A stretch of 64,000 bases of DNA. Origin: Streptomyces sp. NBC_00102. GTDB lineage: Bacteria; Actinomycetota; Actinomycetes; Streptomycetales; Streptomycetaceae. The stretch's first letter is position 1. Every line of letters starts with the position of its first letter. This document shows positions 21,101 to 28,343 of the stretch, in pieces. A program made the translations under genes and the position numbers. The notes beneath the pieces were generated by a model that saw only the letters and a program-made list of their open reading frames with translations, had not been told where the DNA came from and did no database searches. The DNA lies in NCBI RefSeq assembly GCF_026343115.1, contig NZ_JAPEMC010000001.1:4731501-4795500 (forward strand), written 5' to 3'.

Positions 21101-21173
21101 CGGCGCCCTCCACCGCGACGGCTCCCGGGCGGAGCCGGGCGCTCTCTTCGACCATGGCGGCCAGCGTCGGCAT
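18147..21173 (-). CDS. Single-module NRPS, domains A-PCP-C
   Basis: 1008-aa non-ribosomal peptide synthetase. The adenylation domain (about 10-475) has A3 TSGTTSTPKA at 139-148, A5 NLYGPSETT near 277-285, A7 YRTGDLG near 356-362 and A10 SANGKVER near 461-468. The carrier domain (about 495-560) has FFDWGGTSLDS with phosphopantetheinyl Ser526. The condensation domain (about 580-1005) has an intact HHMVSDG at 722-728. There is no thioesterase and no N-terminal condensation domain, so the loaded aminoacyl group is probably offloaded by the C domain onto a soluble amine or another partner. A manual alignment to GrsA gives the pocket D-V-R-H-F-A-L-L-A-K, close to but not matching serine-type codes. 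A GTG at 21182 is an alternative start. Confidence 0.85.
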   Translation of the reverse strand: MPTLAAMVEESARLRPGAVAVEGAEHALTYEELLVRAREIAAGITAADARCVAVTGERGPALVAAVLATVLADVRLVLIDPELPAARRAAMTAAAGAVLRLTATAGGRVTAEPLAPEERSDENAGEDSAAPSPGYVFFTSGTTSTPKAVLGRWSGVAHFVGWQRDIFGIVEGDRFAQLTGLSFDVVLRDLFTPLVSGATVCVPPAGAATGRDGIVGWLRGARISVVHTVPSLAARWTSTASAAPGGALRLTFFAGEPLPGAAVTGWLEHFADTRVLNLYGPSETTLAKFWHDVTVPAPGVQPVGAPLPETEFRLVDGEVWIGTPHATDGYLGAPDEQRARFVTAAAAEDEAPRAWYRTGDLGELDEDGALHLRGRSDFQVKIDGNRVEPEGIAALLREHPAVRNAVVVARPREDGSVRLVGYYEAAAEDAPEDEIRRWSGTRLPAAHVPSVLRRLDRLPLSANGKVERAALPDPFAAGPGDGADGGPEDGRAADPFTRTVVDVFRHVLPDAPDRSDSDFFDWGGTSLDSAELAVRLLSATGRRIEMSEIYALRTPAAIAGVLRDREPDTQDGIPHGERPATTGLSPQQRRYRNVYLPRVNRSWSNMPALFALPDGVDAEAVESALRTVLTRHDSLRAYFTEESGGSPDDAGLRQHFLAVEDVRVEVETDDLRGLPEDEQDVRMQELRIAGANTPIDITRAPLFRTRLLRHHTGRSTLLWTVHHMVSDGYSQRLLHQELTHLLAGEPERLPHLPIGYRDYIAWRAAPGSAERTAEAHRPYWQGVFGRPYERPLLPLLEGAAEPARGIAHQFPVPDELRSEVAAFCRTHGTTPFSVYFAAYTLMCHDLFGREDLVIGTPAAGRTRPEFQELIGNFISLVGIRHRLGETGDFAALVAALQERTVLAMEHQDYQYDQLMADIGAVTDDDRFPLTTVFLSLVEVPADQAATLRAPAHRDLGCEVKFDLMGYLKRAGDMIALEFDTRQGLLSPERLEELAGVFLAHLRSGLKEG

Positions 21174-21318
21174 GACTGTCACTCTCTGTTGGCGTTCTGA
21201 AGTCCGTCGAAGGAGGGAGTCCGTCGTCGGGGGGAATCCGTCATGGAGGGGCGCGCGAACGCCGTGGCGCGCGAACGCCGTGCGGCACGCGCGCGGAGCC
21301 TCTGCCGGACGGCACGCG

Positions 21319-21864
21319 TCACCCGTGGTTCCGGGGCATGTCCGTGAGGGGCACCCGGTGAGGTGCCGCTTCCCTCGTCCGACGCCGCTGTCGGTGGTGG
21401 AGCCGGCAACTCGTGATCTCGGCCCACCAGTCCGTACGGTCCGCGCCCCCGTCCCGTGCGTAGGCCGAGACCAGGCCGGTGAAGGCCCGTGCGCAGTCGC
21501 TCGCCGCGGCGGGACCGTCCACCCAGACAACCACGTCGGCCCGCCGGAGGATAGTCCTGACCAGCAGTTCCCCCGGTCCGGGTAACGCTCCGAGGTGGAG
21601 TGGGTGTTCGTCCGGGAGGAGCGGGGCCGCCCGCCCCAGGGTCATGACCGGCAGTACCTCCGCGACCACCAGTGCCAGCAGGGCCCGGACGGCCACCGGG
21701 TCCGCGACCGGCCGCGGCCCGAGGGCGATCAGCGGCCGGCGCGCGTCCCGGAGTCCGAGGACGGCCGCGCCGGCCGGGAGTACGGCCCGTTCCCCCGCCG
21801 TGCCGTGCAGCCGCGACGCGCACACGCAGGTCCCGTCGGGCCGGCACGGCGGGGCCGGTCTCAC
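21319..21864 (-). CDS. Unknown 181-aa protein of the peptide cluster
   Basis: Not recognised. It starts with GTG one base after the oxygenase stop codon and continues the same operon, which is the main reason to believe it. The first 20 residues carry three cysteines (PAPPCRPDGTCVCASR). The middle is hydrophobic and leucine/valine rich (VRALLALVVAEVLPV, VVVWVDGP), resembling a Rossmann-type or small alpha/beta fold rather than membrane helices. The tail is basic. A 145-bp gap separates it from the NRPS gene, and another frame on the same strand stays open across this region, so the exact frame is not beyond doubt. Confidence 0.5.
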   Translation of the reverse strand: MRPAPPCRPDGTCVCASRLHGTAGERAVLPAGAAVLGLRDARRPLIALGPRPVADPVAVRALLALVVAEVLPVMTLGRAAPLLPDEHPLHLGALPGPGELLVRTILRRADVVVWVDGPAAASDCARAFTGLVSAYARDGGADRTDWWAEITSCRLHHRQRRRTREAAPHRVPLTDMPRNHG

Positions 21865-21865
21865 G

Positions 21866-22891
21866 TCAGCCGTTCACGAGGTGACTGGTGCCGGGCATGA
21901 AGTGCTGCTCGTGCGGGGCCAGATCGTCCACGTTCACCGTCTTCAGGATCCAACGGGTGCGCAGGTCGTCGGGCCTGCGTACCTCCAGCACCTCCTTGGC
22001 GTGCACGGTGTGGTTGTTGTACGTGATGACGAAGTCGCCGGGCTCGACGAACACCCGCTGCTTCAGGGCGTGCAGGACCGCCGACACCTTCGGGACGATC
22101 GCGATGGCCTCCTCGGTGAGGCCGCGCGTGCGGTTCTCGAAGTAGCGCAGGTCGTCCTCGCCGCCGATGATCGGGTGCTTGTCCGCCTCGCCGAGTTCGA
22201 GGCTGCCGCCCATGACGGTGAGGTCGTCGAAGGGCGTGTAGAACTGCGGGCTGCGCAGCAGTTCGAGCTCCGCCTCGTCGAACGCGGCGATCACGTCGAT
22301 GTTCCGGACGAAGGAGGTGTACACCTCGTTCTCCGGGTTGCTCCGCATGCCCACCATGTAGACCTCGTCCGGGCGGACGAAGTGGTTGGCGAGGTCCTTG
22401 TGGAAGTGGATCTGGTTGAGCGCCTTCTGCGACTGGCTCGACTGCATCGAACGCTTGGGGTAGATGTCCTGGAAGACATCGCCGTCGTTGACGTTCAGAT
22501 AGCCGATGGCGGGCGTGGCCGCGAGCTGCGCGAAGAGCGCGAGGAAACCCTCGGCGACGAACGTCTTCTTCAGCTCGTACTTGGACTTGACCGGCTCGTC
22601 GAAGTCAAAGACCGGCACGTCACGGTCGTACGGCACGTTCTTGAAGACCACGACCGGCTCCGCCTTGCGGTCCCGGGTGGCGAGGGTGTCCACGTAGGTG
22701 CGGAAGCGCTGGGGGACGACTCCGTCGGCGATCAGCCGGTTGATCTGGAAGAGGTGCGCCTCGTAGAGCCGGTACGGGTTGGCCGTCACCGTGCTCAGGG
22801 CGTCGACGAGGGCCGCGTGCTCCTCGTCGGTGAAGGTGAACTCGGGACTGATCCGCCAGGTGGTGGATACGTCGGTGAGTGCGGTGGTCAT
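21866..22891 (-). CDS. Fe(II)/2-oxoglutarate oxygenase, TauD/clavaminate-synthase-like
   Basis: 341-aa oxygenase. IHFHKDLANHFVRPDEV contains the metal-binding H-x-D (His164, Asp166) in the context typical of clavaminate synthase and VioC relatives, where the acid is usually Glu. The distal metal His is probably His297 (NNHTVHAKEV), and Arg313 (TRW) would bind 2-oxoglutarate. Enzymes of this group hydroxylate free or carrier-bound amino acids such as arginine or asparagine. It is the first gene of the operon, with a GGAGG ribosome-binding site, and probably makes or tailors an unusual amino acid used by the NRPS or ligases. The reaction is inferred. Confidence 0.75.
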   Translation of the reverse strand: MTTALTDVSTTWRISPEFTFTDEEHAALVDALSTVTANPYRLYEAHLFQINRLIADGVVPQRFRTYVDTLATRDRKAEPVVVFKNVPYDRDVPVFDFDEPVKSKYELKKTFVAEGFLALFAQLAATPAIGYLNVNDGDVFQDIYPKRSMQSSQSQKALNQIHFHKDLANHFVRPDEVYMVGMRSNPENEVYTSFVRNIDVIAAFDEAELELLRSPQFYTPFDDLTVMGGSLELGEADKHPIIGGEDDLRYFENRTRGLTEEAIAIVPKVSAVLHALKQRVFVEPGDFVITYNNHTVHAKEVLEVRRPDDLRTRWILKTVNVDDLAPHEQHFMPGTSHLVNG

Positions 22892-23031
22892 GGGGGATTC
22901 CTCCGGTCGTTGCTCTCCTGCCGGGCGATCGGCACGGACTCTGGCAGAGGAGGCGGACCGGCCGGGACCGCCCGGCCAGTGGCAGGAAGGTGCCGACAGC
23001 AAACAGACACAGGAGCTGTCCCCGTAAAGGG

Positions 23032-23100
23032 TGATTCGGCGGGGCCTGATTCTCACGGAGTGATACACCCCTCGTGCAACATCCGTAACGCCGGTGATAC
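23032..23100. promoter_or_regulatory. Divergent control region with TGATWC direct repeats
   Basis: Four direct copies of TGAT(T/A)C lie at 23032, 23047, 23061 and 23095 in the intergenic region between the oxygenase operon and the divergent regulator gene. The first three are 14-15 bp apart. They are candidates for binding by the adjacent LuxR-type regulator. No palindromic operator was seen. Confidence 0.3.
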
Positions 23101-23138
23101 TGCGGCGCGTTGCTGAATGTGGGGGAAGGTGACCGACC

Positions 23139-24224
23139 GTGCTGCCTGAACTCGGCCACGATGCCGTACGGGTCTACGCCGCGCTGTCCGCGGGGCCCAG
23201 ACCGGCGGACCGACAGCTGTGCGAGGACGCCGGTCTGACGAGCTCCGCACTCGAAGACGCACTGGAGACCCTGCTGTCGCTGCGGCTCGTCACCCGGGGC
23301 GAGGGCCTCTGGAGCGCCGTCGATCCGAGGGCGGCCGCCGGTGAGCTGCTCGACCCCGCCGAACGCGAACTGCGCGAGCGGCAGGAGGCGGTGGACACCG
23401 AGCTCCGGCGGACGCGGGCCATGCGCCGCACCCTGGCCGAACTGCGGCCCCTCTTCGACGAGGGCCGCAGACACCGCGACCGCGGCCGGGGCTTCGAAGT
23501 CCTCCAGGGCCGGGCCGCACTCGACGCCGCGCTGCTCTCGGCCGTCTACGAGGCACGGGACGAGGTCCTCACGGTGCGCCCCGGGCCGGACGCGGGCGAG
23601 GCCGCCCTCGCCGACACCGCCGTCCGGCGTGACCTCGCGGCCGCCGGGCGCGGTCTGCGGCTGCGCGGCCTCTACCAGCACTCGGCACGGGCGAGCCTGG
23701 TGCTGCGGGCGCACGCGGCCCAGGTGGCCGAGTCCGGCGGCGAGACACGGACGGTCCGCGAGCTCCGCGGCGAGATGACCCTCGTCGACGGAGAGGTGGC
23801 GTTCCTCCCCGACACCGCGTTCCCCGGCGACACGGTCGTGGTCAGGGACCCGGCCGTCGTGTGCCAACTGCGCGGGCTCTTCGAAGCGATGTGGCAGACG
23901 GCCTCACCGGTGTGCTCCGAAGAGCTGGGTTACGGCGGGACGATCGACGAAGTCCACCGCGCGGTGGCCCAGTTGCTCGCGGAGGGACTCAAGGACGAGT
24001 CGGCGGCACGCCGGCTCGGTGTCTCGGTGCGCAGCTTCCGCCGCCATGTGGCGGGCCTGAGCACCAGCCTGCGGGCGACGAGCCGCTTCCAGACGGGGGC
24101 GGCGGCCGCGCGGGCCGGGCTGCTGCACGACTCGCCGCACGAGGGCCTGACGGCAGGCCGGAGCATCGTTAACAGTGAGGCAACGCGCCCGTCGCCACAC
24201 CGATATACGGACGTCGCACCATGA
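23139..24224 (+). CDS. LuxR-type regulator with TrmB-like N terminus, divergent to the cluster
   Basis: 361-aa DNA-binding protein. The N terminus (ELGHDAVRVYAALSAGPRP, then SSALEDALETLLSLRLVTR) resembles the TrmB-type winged helix. The C-terminal segment DESAARRLGVSVRSFRRHVAGL at about 285-306 is a LuxR/GerE-type HTH. The middle resembles the sensor part of Streptomyces regulators with this layout. A GTG start with GGGGGAAGG 10-18 bases upstream is used. It is transcribed away from the oxygenase gene across a 247-bp control region and is the obvious pathway-specific regulator. The last 50 residues are low-complexity. Confidence 0.7.
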   Translation: MLPELGHDAVRVYAALSAGPRPADRQLCEDAGLTSSALEDALETLLSLRLVTRGEGLWSAVDPRAAAGELLDPAERELRERQEAVDTELRRTRAMRRTLAELRPLFDEGRRHRDRGRGFEVLQGRAALDAALLSAVYEARDEVLTVRPGPDAGEAALADTAVRRDLAAAGRGLRLRGLYQHSARASLVLRAHAAQVAESGGETRTVRELRGEMTLVDGEVAFLPDTAFPGDTVVVRDPAVVCQLRGLFEAMWQTASPVCSEELGYGGTIDEVHRAVAQLLAEGLKDESAARRLGVSVRSFRRHVAGLSTSLRATSRFQTGAAAARAGLLHDSPHEGLTAGRSIVNSEATRPSPHRYTDVAP

Positions 24225-24375
24225 ACAGCGTACGGCCGTGCGGGTGCCGTGGACCGGCCGGGACGACTTCGCGTCGTGCCGGCCGGTTTCCCGTTTCCGG
24301 ACGCCCGGAGCGCGGGGGAAATGCCCCGCGCGGGGCCCCTTGCCGGGTGGTCCGGGGCGGTGGAGTATCGCTCGC

Positions 24376-25590
24376 GTGACACTCACACGGGGCGCACGCA
24401 TCACCGGTACGGCCCTCAGCGCCGTGCTCGCACTGATCACCGCCGGCTGGATCGTCCGGGACCTGCGGGCCCTCGGCGGACCGGGCCCGCTCTGGGACTT
24501 CTGGTCGGGAGTGCCCGAGCGCTTCCCCGGCGCGGTGCCCACCACCACCGGCGGGGCCCTGGTCCTCCTCGTCGTCCAGGCGGCCACCGCCTTCGCCGTG
24601 CGCCGCTCACCGGCCGCCGCCCCCGCGCTCGTCGCCACCGGCGTGACCACCCTGCTGCTCAGGCTCCCCGGCGTCTGGATCATCGGCGCCTCGTGGATGG
24701 ACGGCCGCTACCCCGACGAGCTGCGCACCCGTGCGCTGATCAGCACCTTCGTCACCCTCGCCGTCTCGATCGCGATGATCGTCACCGCCGCGGCCGGCCG
24801 GCGGCCCGCCCGGGAGACGGGGCTCCCCGCGCCGGTCCGGCCCGCTTCGGGCCCCGCGGTCACCGCCTTCCTCACCCTCGGCTCCTCCGGCGCGGTGCTG
24901 ATCGCCTGGGAGATCCGGCAGCTCTTCATCTATCCGGACGAGGTCTACCCCGACTGGTACCTCGGCGGGCGGGTGGTCGGCGCCATGCTCGTCGACGTAC
25001 CGGCCGGCTGGTCCACCGCGGGCGTGGCGCTGCTCGCCCTGTTCGCCGCCGCCGCAGGGCTCGCGCGCGCGGCGCACTCCCGGCCGTTCGGCACGGTCGC
25101 CGCGGCCTTCCTGGTGTTCTCCGGTGGTCTCGGCATCGCCCGGGGCGTCCGGCTGGATCTCTTCCAGGACTACTCCGGCCTCGGTACGGAAGGGCAACTG
25201 GCCCTGCTGTCCTGGGTGTTCCTCGCGCTCGCCGGTATCGCCGCGCTCATCGCCACCGCCCGCCGGGGCGTGCCCGCCGAGGACGGACAGGGCTGGGGGC
25301 CGGGCGCCCCGGGGTACGGCTACCCGCCGCCCGGCGCTCCGGGCCGGGCACCCGGTTACGGCTACCCGTACCCGTCCTCGTTCCCGGGTCCGGATTCCGG
25401 ATACCCGTCGACCCCCGGGACCCCGTACTCCCCGGCCTCCGGCTCCTCGTACCCGGGCGCCCCCGGCTACGGCTACCCGCCCGCCGGGCAGGGCTCCGGG
25501 CAGGACGCGGCCGAGGAACCCGGGTACGGCCACCCGCAGGGCGGGGGCTTCGGACCGCCACCGCCCTCGTCGCCGCCGCCCGGCTGGTGA
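24376..25590 (+). CDS. Multi-pass membrane protein with Gly/Pro/Tyr-rich tail
   Basis: 404 aa with the GTG at 24376. Several hydrophobic segments (ITGTALSAVLALITAGWIV, ALVLLVVQAATAFAV, AAFLVFSGGLGIAR, SWVFLALAGIAALIATA) indicate about seven or eight helices. The last 100 residues repeat GYGYPP/PGAPGYGYP, a disordered cytoplasmic tail common in actinobacterial membrane proteins. No functional family is recognised. The upstream in-frame start at 24175 would overlap the regulator gene and add non-membrane sequence, so it was not used. Confidence 0.65.
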   Translation: MTLTRGARITGTALSAVLALITAGWIVRDLRALGGPGPLWDFWSGVPERFPGAVPTTTGGALVLLVVQAATAFAVRRSPAAAPALVATGVTTLLLRLPGVWIIGASWMDGRYPDELRTRALISTFVTLAVSIAMIVTAAAGRRPARETGLPAPVRPASGPAVTAFLTLGSSGAVLIAWEIRQLFIYPDEVYPDWYLGGRVVGAMLVDVPAGWSTAGVALLALFAAAAGLARAAHSRPFGTVAAAFLVFSGGLGIARGVRLDLFQDYSGLGTEGQLALLSWVFLALAGIAALIATARRGVPAEDGQGWGPGAPGYGYPPPGAPGRAPGYGYPYPSSFPGPDSGYPSTPGTPYSPASGSSYPGAPGYGYPPAGQGSGQDAAEEPGYGHPQGGGFGPPPPSSPPPGW

Positions 25591-25632
25591 GCCGGGCCGG
25601 GCAGGCGCCCGGCGCCCGCCCGGCCGGAGCCG

Positions 25633-27750
25633 TCAGAGGCCCAGCGACCGCTTGAGGAAGTCCACCTGGAGCAGCAGCAGGTTCTCCGCCACCTCCTCCT
25701 GCGGGGTCATGTGGGTCACCCCGCTCAGCGGCAGCACCTCGTGCGGGCGGCCCGCCGCGAGCAGCGCGGAGGAGAGCCGCAGGGTGTGCGCGACCACCAC
25801 GTTGTCGTCGGCCAGGCCGTGCACGATCATCATCGGCCGTACGGTGTCGGCGGGTTCGGACAGCCCGTCGTCGGTCACCAGCGAGTTGCGCGCGTACACC
25901 TCGGGCTGTTCGGCGGGGTCGCCGAGGTACCGCTCCATGTAGTGGGTGTCGTAGAGGCGCTGGTCGGTGACCGGGGCTCCCACGACCGCCGCGTGGAACA
26001 CGTCCGGGCGCCGCAGTACCGCGAGGCCCGCGAGGAAGCCGCCGTACGACCAGCCGCGCATCGCCACCTTCGACAGGTCCAGCGGGAAGTGCCCGGCCAG
26101 CGCGTGCAGGGCCTCCACCTGGTCGTCCAGGGTGAGGACCAGGTTGTTGAGCACGGCCTTCTCCCAGGCGGGGGAGCGGCCCGGGGCTCCCCGGCCGTCC
26201 GCCACGACCACCGCGAAGCCTTGGTCGGCGAACCACTGGGAGGTGAGGTGGGCGTTGTACGCCGCGACCACCCGGCGGCCGTGCGGGCCTCCGTACGGGT
26301 CCATCAGAACCGGAAGCGGACCGTCCGACTCCTGGTAGCCGGTGGGCAGCAGTACGGCGCACGGGATGCGCCGCGCGCCCCCCTCGGTGAGGGTGAGCCG
26401 GGGCCGCAGTCCGGGTTCCTGGGCGTGGTTCGCCACCTGGGCGACCTGCTTGCCGTCCCGCAGGACGCGCGCGGTCGCGCCGGGGTGCTCCAGGGAAGTG
26501 GAGAGCAGCACCGTGAGAGGGCCGGAGCGGACCGCCGAGTGGACACCCACCCCCTCCGACATCCGTTCGACGCCCAGTTCGCTCACCCGGTACACATGGC
26601 TCTCGCCGATCTCCGGTGCGGCGGCCTCCTCGCCCGCCACCGCCTGCACCAGGACGTCGGACTCGCCGACGTCCAGGACCGCCTGGAGGTGCAGTCGCGC
26701 CCCGGTCAGGGCCCGGTCGCCGACGTGCAGGACGCGCGCCCCGCCCTCGTCCGCGATCCGCACGAGCCGCCCGTCCGGCGTCCAGGCGGGCACCCCACCG
26801 AAAAGATCAAGCCACGCCGGGTCCTCGTCGGCGTGCACGGTCCGGGTCGCCCCGGTCGCCGGGTCCACCGTCAGGTACCGCTGGCCACGCTGGTCGCGGG
26901 CCTGTACCAGCAGCAGCGGCGCACCCGCCGACGACCAGTGCACCCGGGCCAGATACGGGAAGCGCGCCCGGTCCCACTCCACCTCGGTGCGCCCGCCGGC
27001 GAGGTCCATGACGAAGAGCCGGACCTCCGCGTTGGGCGTCCCGGCCGCCGGGTAGGCGACCTCGGCCGGCTTGCGCTCCGGGTGCGCCGGATCGGCGATC
27101 CACCAACGCCGGACCGGGCTGTCGTCCACCTGGGCCACCAGCAGCCGGTCCGACTCCGGCGACCACCAGAAGCCCCGGTCGCGGCCCATCTCCTCCTGCG
27201 CGATGAACTCCGCGAGCCCGTAGGTGAGGTGCTCCCCCTCGGGCTCGGCCACCGCCCGGTCGTCCGTACCGTCCGAGCCGACCACCCGCAGCGCGCCCCG
27301 CGCGACGTAGGCGACGTGCCTGCCGTCGGGGGAGGGGCGGGGGTCGATGACCGGCCCCGGGACCGGCAGCGCCCGCGCGGTGCCCGCACGCAATTCGGCC
27401 ACGTACACCTTGCCGGAGAGCGCGAAGGCGGCCAACTCCGCCTCGGCGTCCAGCGCGTACCCGACGATGCCGGTGCCGCCCTCACGTGCGCGTTCGCGTC
27501 GCGCCCGCTCCTGGGGCGAGAGCTTCTCCGCCGAACCGGCCAGCAGCGCCTCCGGGTCGGCGGCGATGCGCTCCTGGCCGGTGGAAAGGTCCAGCACCCA
27601 CAGCCTGTTGACGGGATCCGTGCCGGAGGAGGAACGCAGGAAGACCACCCGCGTCCCGTCAGGTGAGACGGAGAAGGCCCGGGGCGCACCCCGGGTGAAT
27701 CGTTGGGTCCGGGCGTGCTGACGGGGAAAAGACAGCTTCTGCGAGGTCAT
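25633..27750 (-). CDS. S9 family prolyl oligopeptidase / DPP IV-like serine peptidase
   Basis: 705-aa cytoplasmic peptidase. The N-terminal part is a DPP IV-type beta-propeller with repeats such as FSVSPDGTRVVFL, RPSPDGRHVAYVA and VPAWTPDGRL. The C-terminal alpha/beta-hydrolase domain carries the nucleophile in GWSYGGFLAG, the acid in GLADDNVVVAH and the histidine in SGVTHMTPQEE. It removes dipeptides or cleaves after proline in short peptides, which fits peptide uptake by the transporters upstream. It has no signal peptide. The ATG at 27750 begins MTSQKLSFPRQHARTQRF, the family N terminus. It converges with the membrane-protein gene across 42 bp. Confidence 0.88.
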   Translation of the reverse strand: MTSQKLSFPRQHARTQRFTRGAPRAFSVSPDGTRVVFLRSSSGTDPVNRLWVLDLSTGQERIAADPEALLAGSAEKLSPQERARRERAREGGTGIVGYALDAEAELAAFALSGKVYVAELRAGTARALPVPGPVIDPRPSPDGRHVAYVARGALRVVGSDGTDDRAVAEPEGEHLTYGLAEFIAQEEMGRDRGFWWSPESDRLLVAQVDDSPVRRWWIADPAHPERKPAEVAYPAAGTPNAEVRLFVMDLAGGRTEVEWDRARFPYLARVHWSSAGAPLLLVQARDQRGQRYLTVDPATGATRTVHADEDPAWLDLFGGVPAWTPDGRLVRIADEGGARVLHVGDRALTGARLHLQAVLDVGESDVLVQAVAGEEAAAPEIGESHVYRVSELGVERMSEGVGVHSAVRSGPLTVLLSTSLEHPGATARVLRDGKQVAQVANHAQEPGLRPRLTLTEGGARRIPCAVLLPTGYQESDGPLPVLMDPYGGPHGRRVVAAYNAHLTSQWFADQGFAVVVADGRGAPGRSPAWEKAVLNNLVLTLDDQVEALHALAGHFPLDLSKVAMRGWSYGGFLAGLAVLRRPDVFHAAVVGAPVTDQRLYDTHYMERYLGDPAEQPEVYARNSLVTDDGLSEPADTVRPMMIVHGLADDNVVVAHTLRLSSALLAAGRPHEVLPLSGVTHMTPQEEVAENLLLLQVDFLKRSLGL

Positions 27751-27964
27751 GGGCCGAAACCTAGCCCGGGGGCGGCCGTCCGTGCGCCCCTCGTGCTGCC
27801 GTGACCCGGACAATGCCCTGGCACGGATAGTTATGATCCGTAGCGCTCGGTGGGTAGGAACCTGCTGGGCTCTCTACTCCTGCCCGATCGCTGTCCGTTC
27901 AGACCCGATGTGTTCGACCCGTCCCGATGTTCCGTCGCGACCGTACTGATGGAGGTGAACCGCC

Positions 27965-28159
27965 GTGGCACTCTCGATTTCGGCGGTAGTGCTGCTGGCG
28001 ATCGTCGTCTTCCTGCTGATCCGGAAATCCGGACTCAAGGGCGGACACGCGGCGATCTGCATGCTGCTCGGGTTCTATCTGGCGAGTTCTTCCATCGCCC
28101 CGACGATCGCGGACCTCACGTCGAACGTCGCGGGCATGATCGGCAGCATCAAGTTCTGA
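27965..28159 (+). CDS. Small membrane protein, 64 aa
   Basis: Two hydrophobic helices, ISAVVLLAIVVFLLI near the start and HAAICMLLGFYLASSSIA in the middle, joined by a basic loop (RKSGLKGG). The start is GTG, with GGAGGTG 8-14 bases upstream. Proteins of this size and pattern are conserved and highly expressed in Streptomyces, but their function is not established to my knowledge. A separate gene by spacing, with a hairpin 58 bp downstream. Confidence 0.75.
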   Translation: MALSISAVVLLAIVVFLLIRKSGLKGGHAAICMLLGFYLASSSIAPTIADLTSNVAGMIGSIKF

Positions 28160-28217
28160 CGCCCGGCGAGGCCGGCCCGGGGCTCCGTACGGGCCCCCGG
28201 CCGCCCGGTGTGCGTAC

Positions 28218-28247
28218 GAGGGCCCCCACGCGCGCGTGAGGGCCCTC
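28218..28247 (+). terminator. Hairpin after the 64-aa membrane protein gene
   Basis: GAGGGCCC at 28218-28225 pairs with GGGCCCTC at 28240-28247 around a GC-rich 14-base loop. It lies between the small membrane protein and mshB genes. Confidence 0.4.
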
Positions 28248-28343
28248 CGGCGCGCGTGGGGCACCGCACCGTCCGGCTCCCCGGAGGTGTGAACCGAGGG
28301 CGGCGACGCACCGAGGGGGAGCGGGGCTCGTAGGGTGGTCCTC

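Noticed and set aside
21179..21847. Alternative frame overlapping the 181-aa gene
   Set aside because: It is Arg/Gly/Pro-rich with no fold-like pattern, and it does not use the start that directly follows the oxygenase stop.
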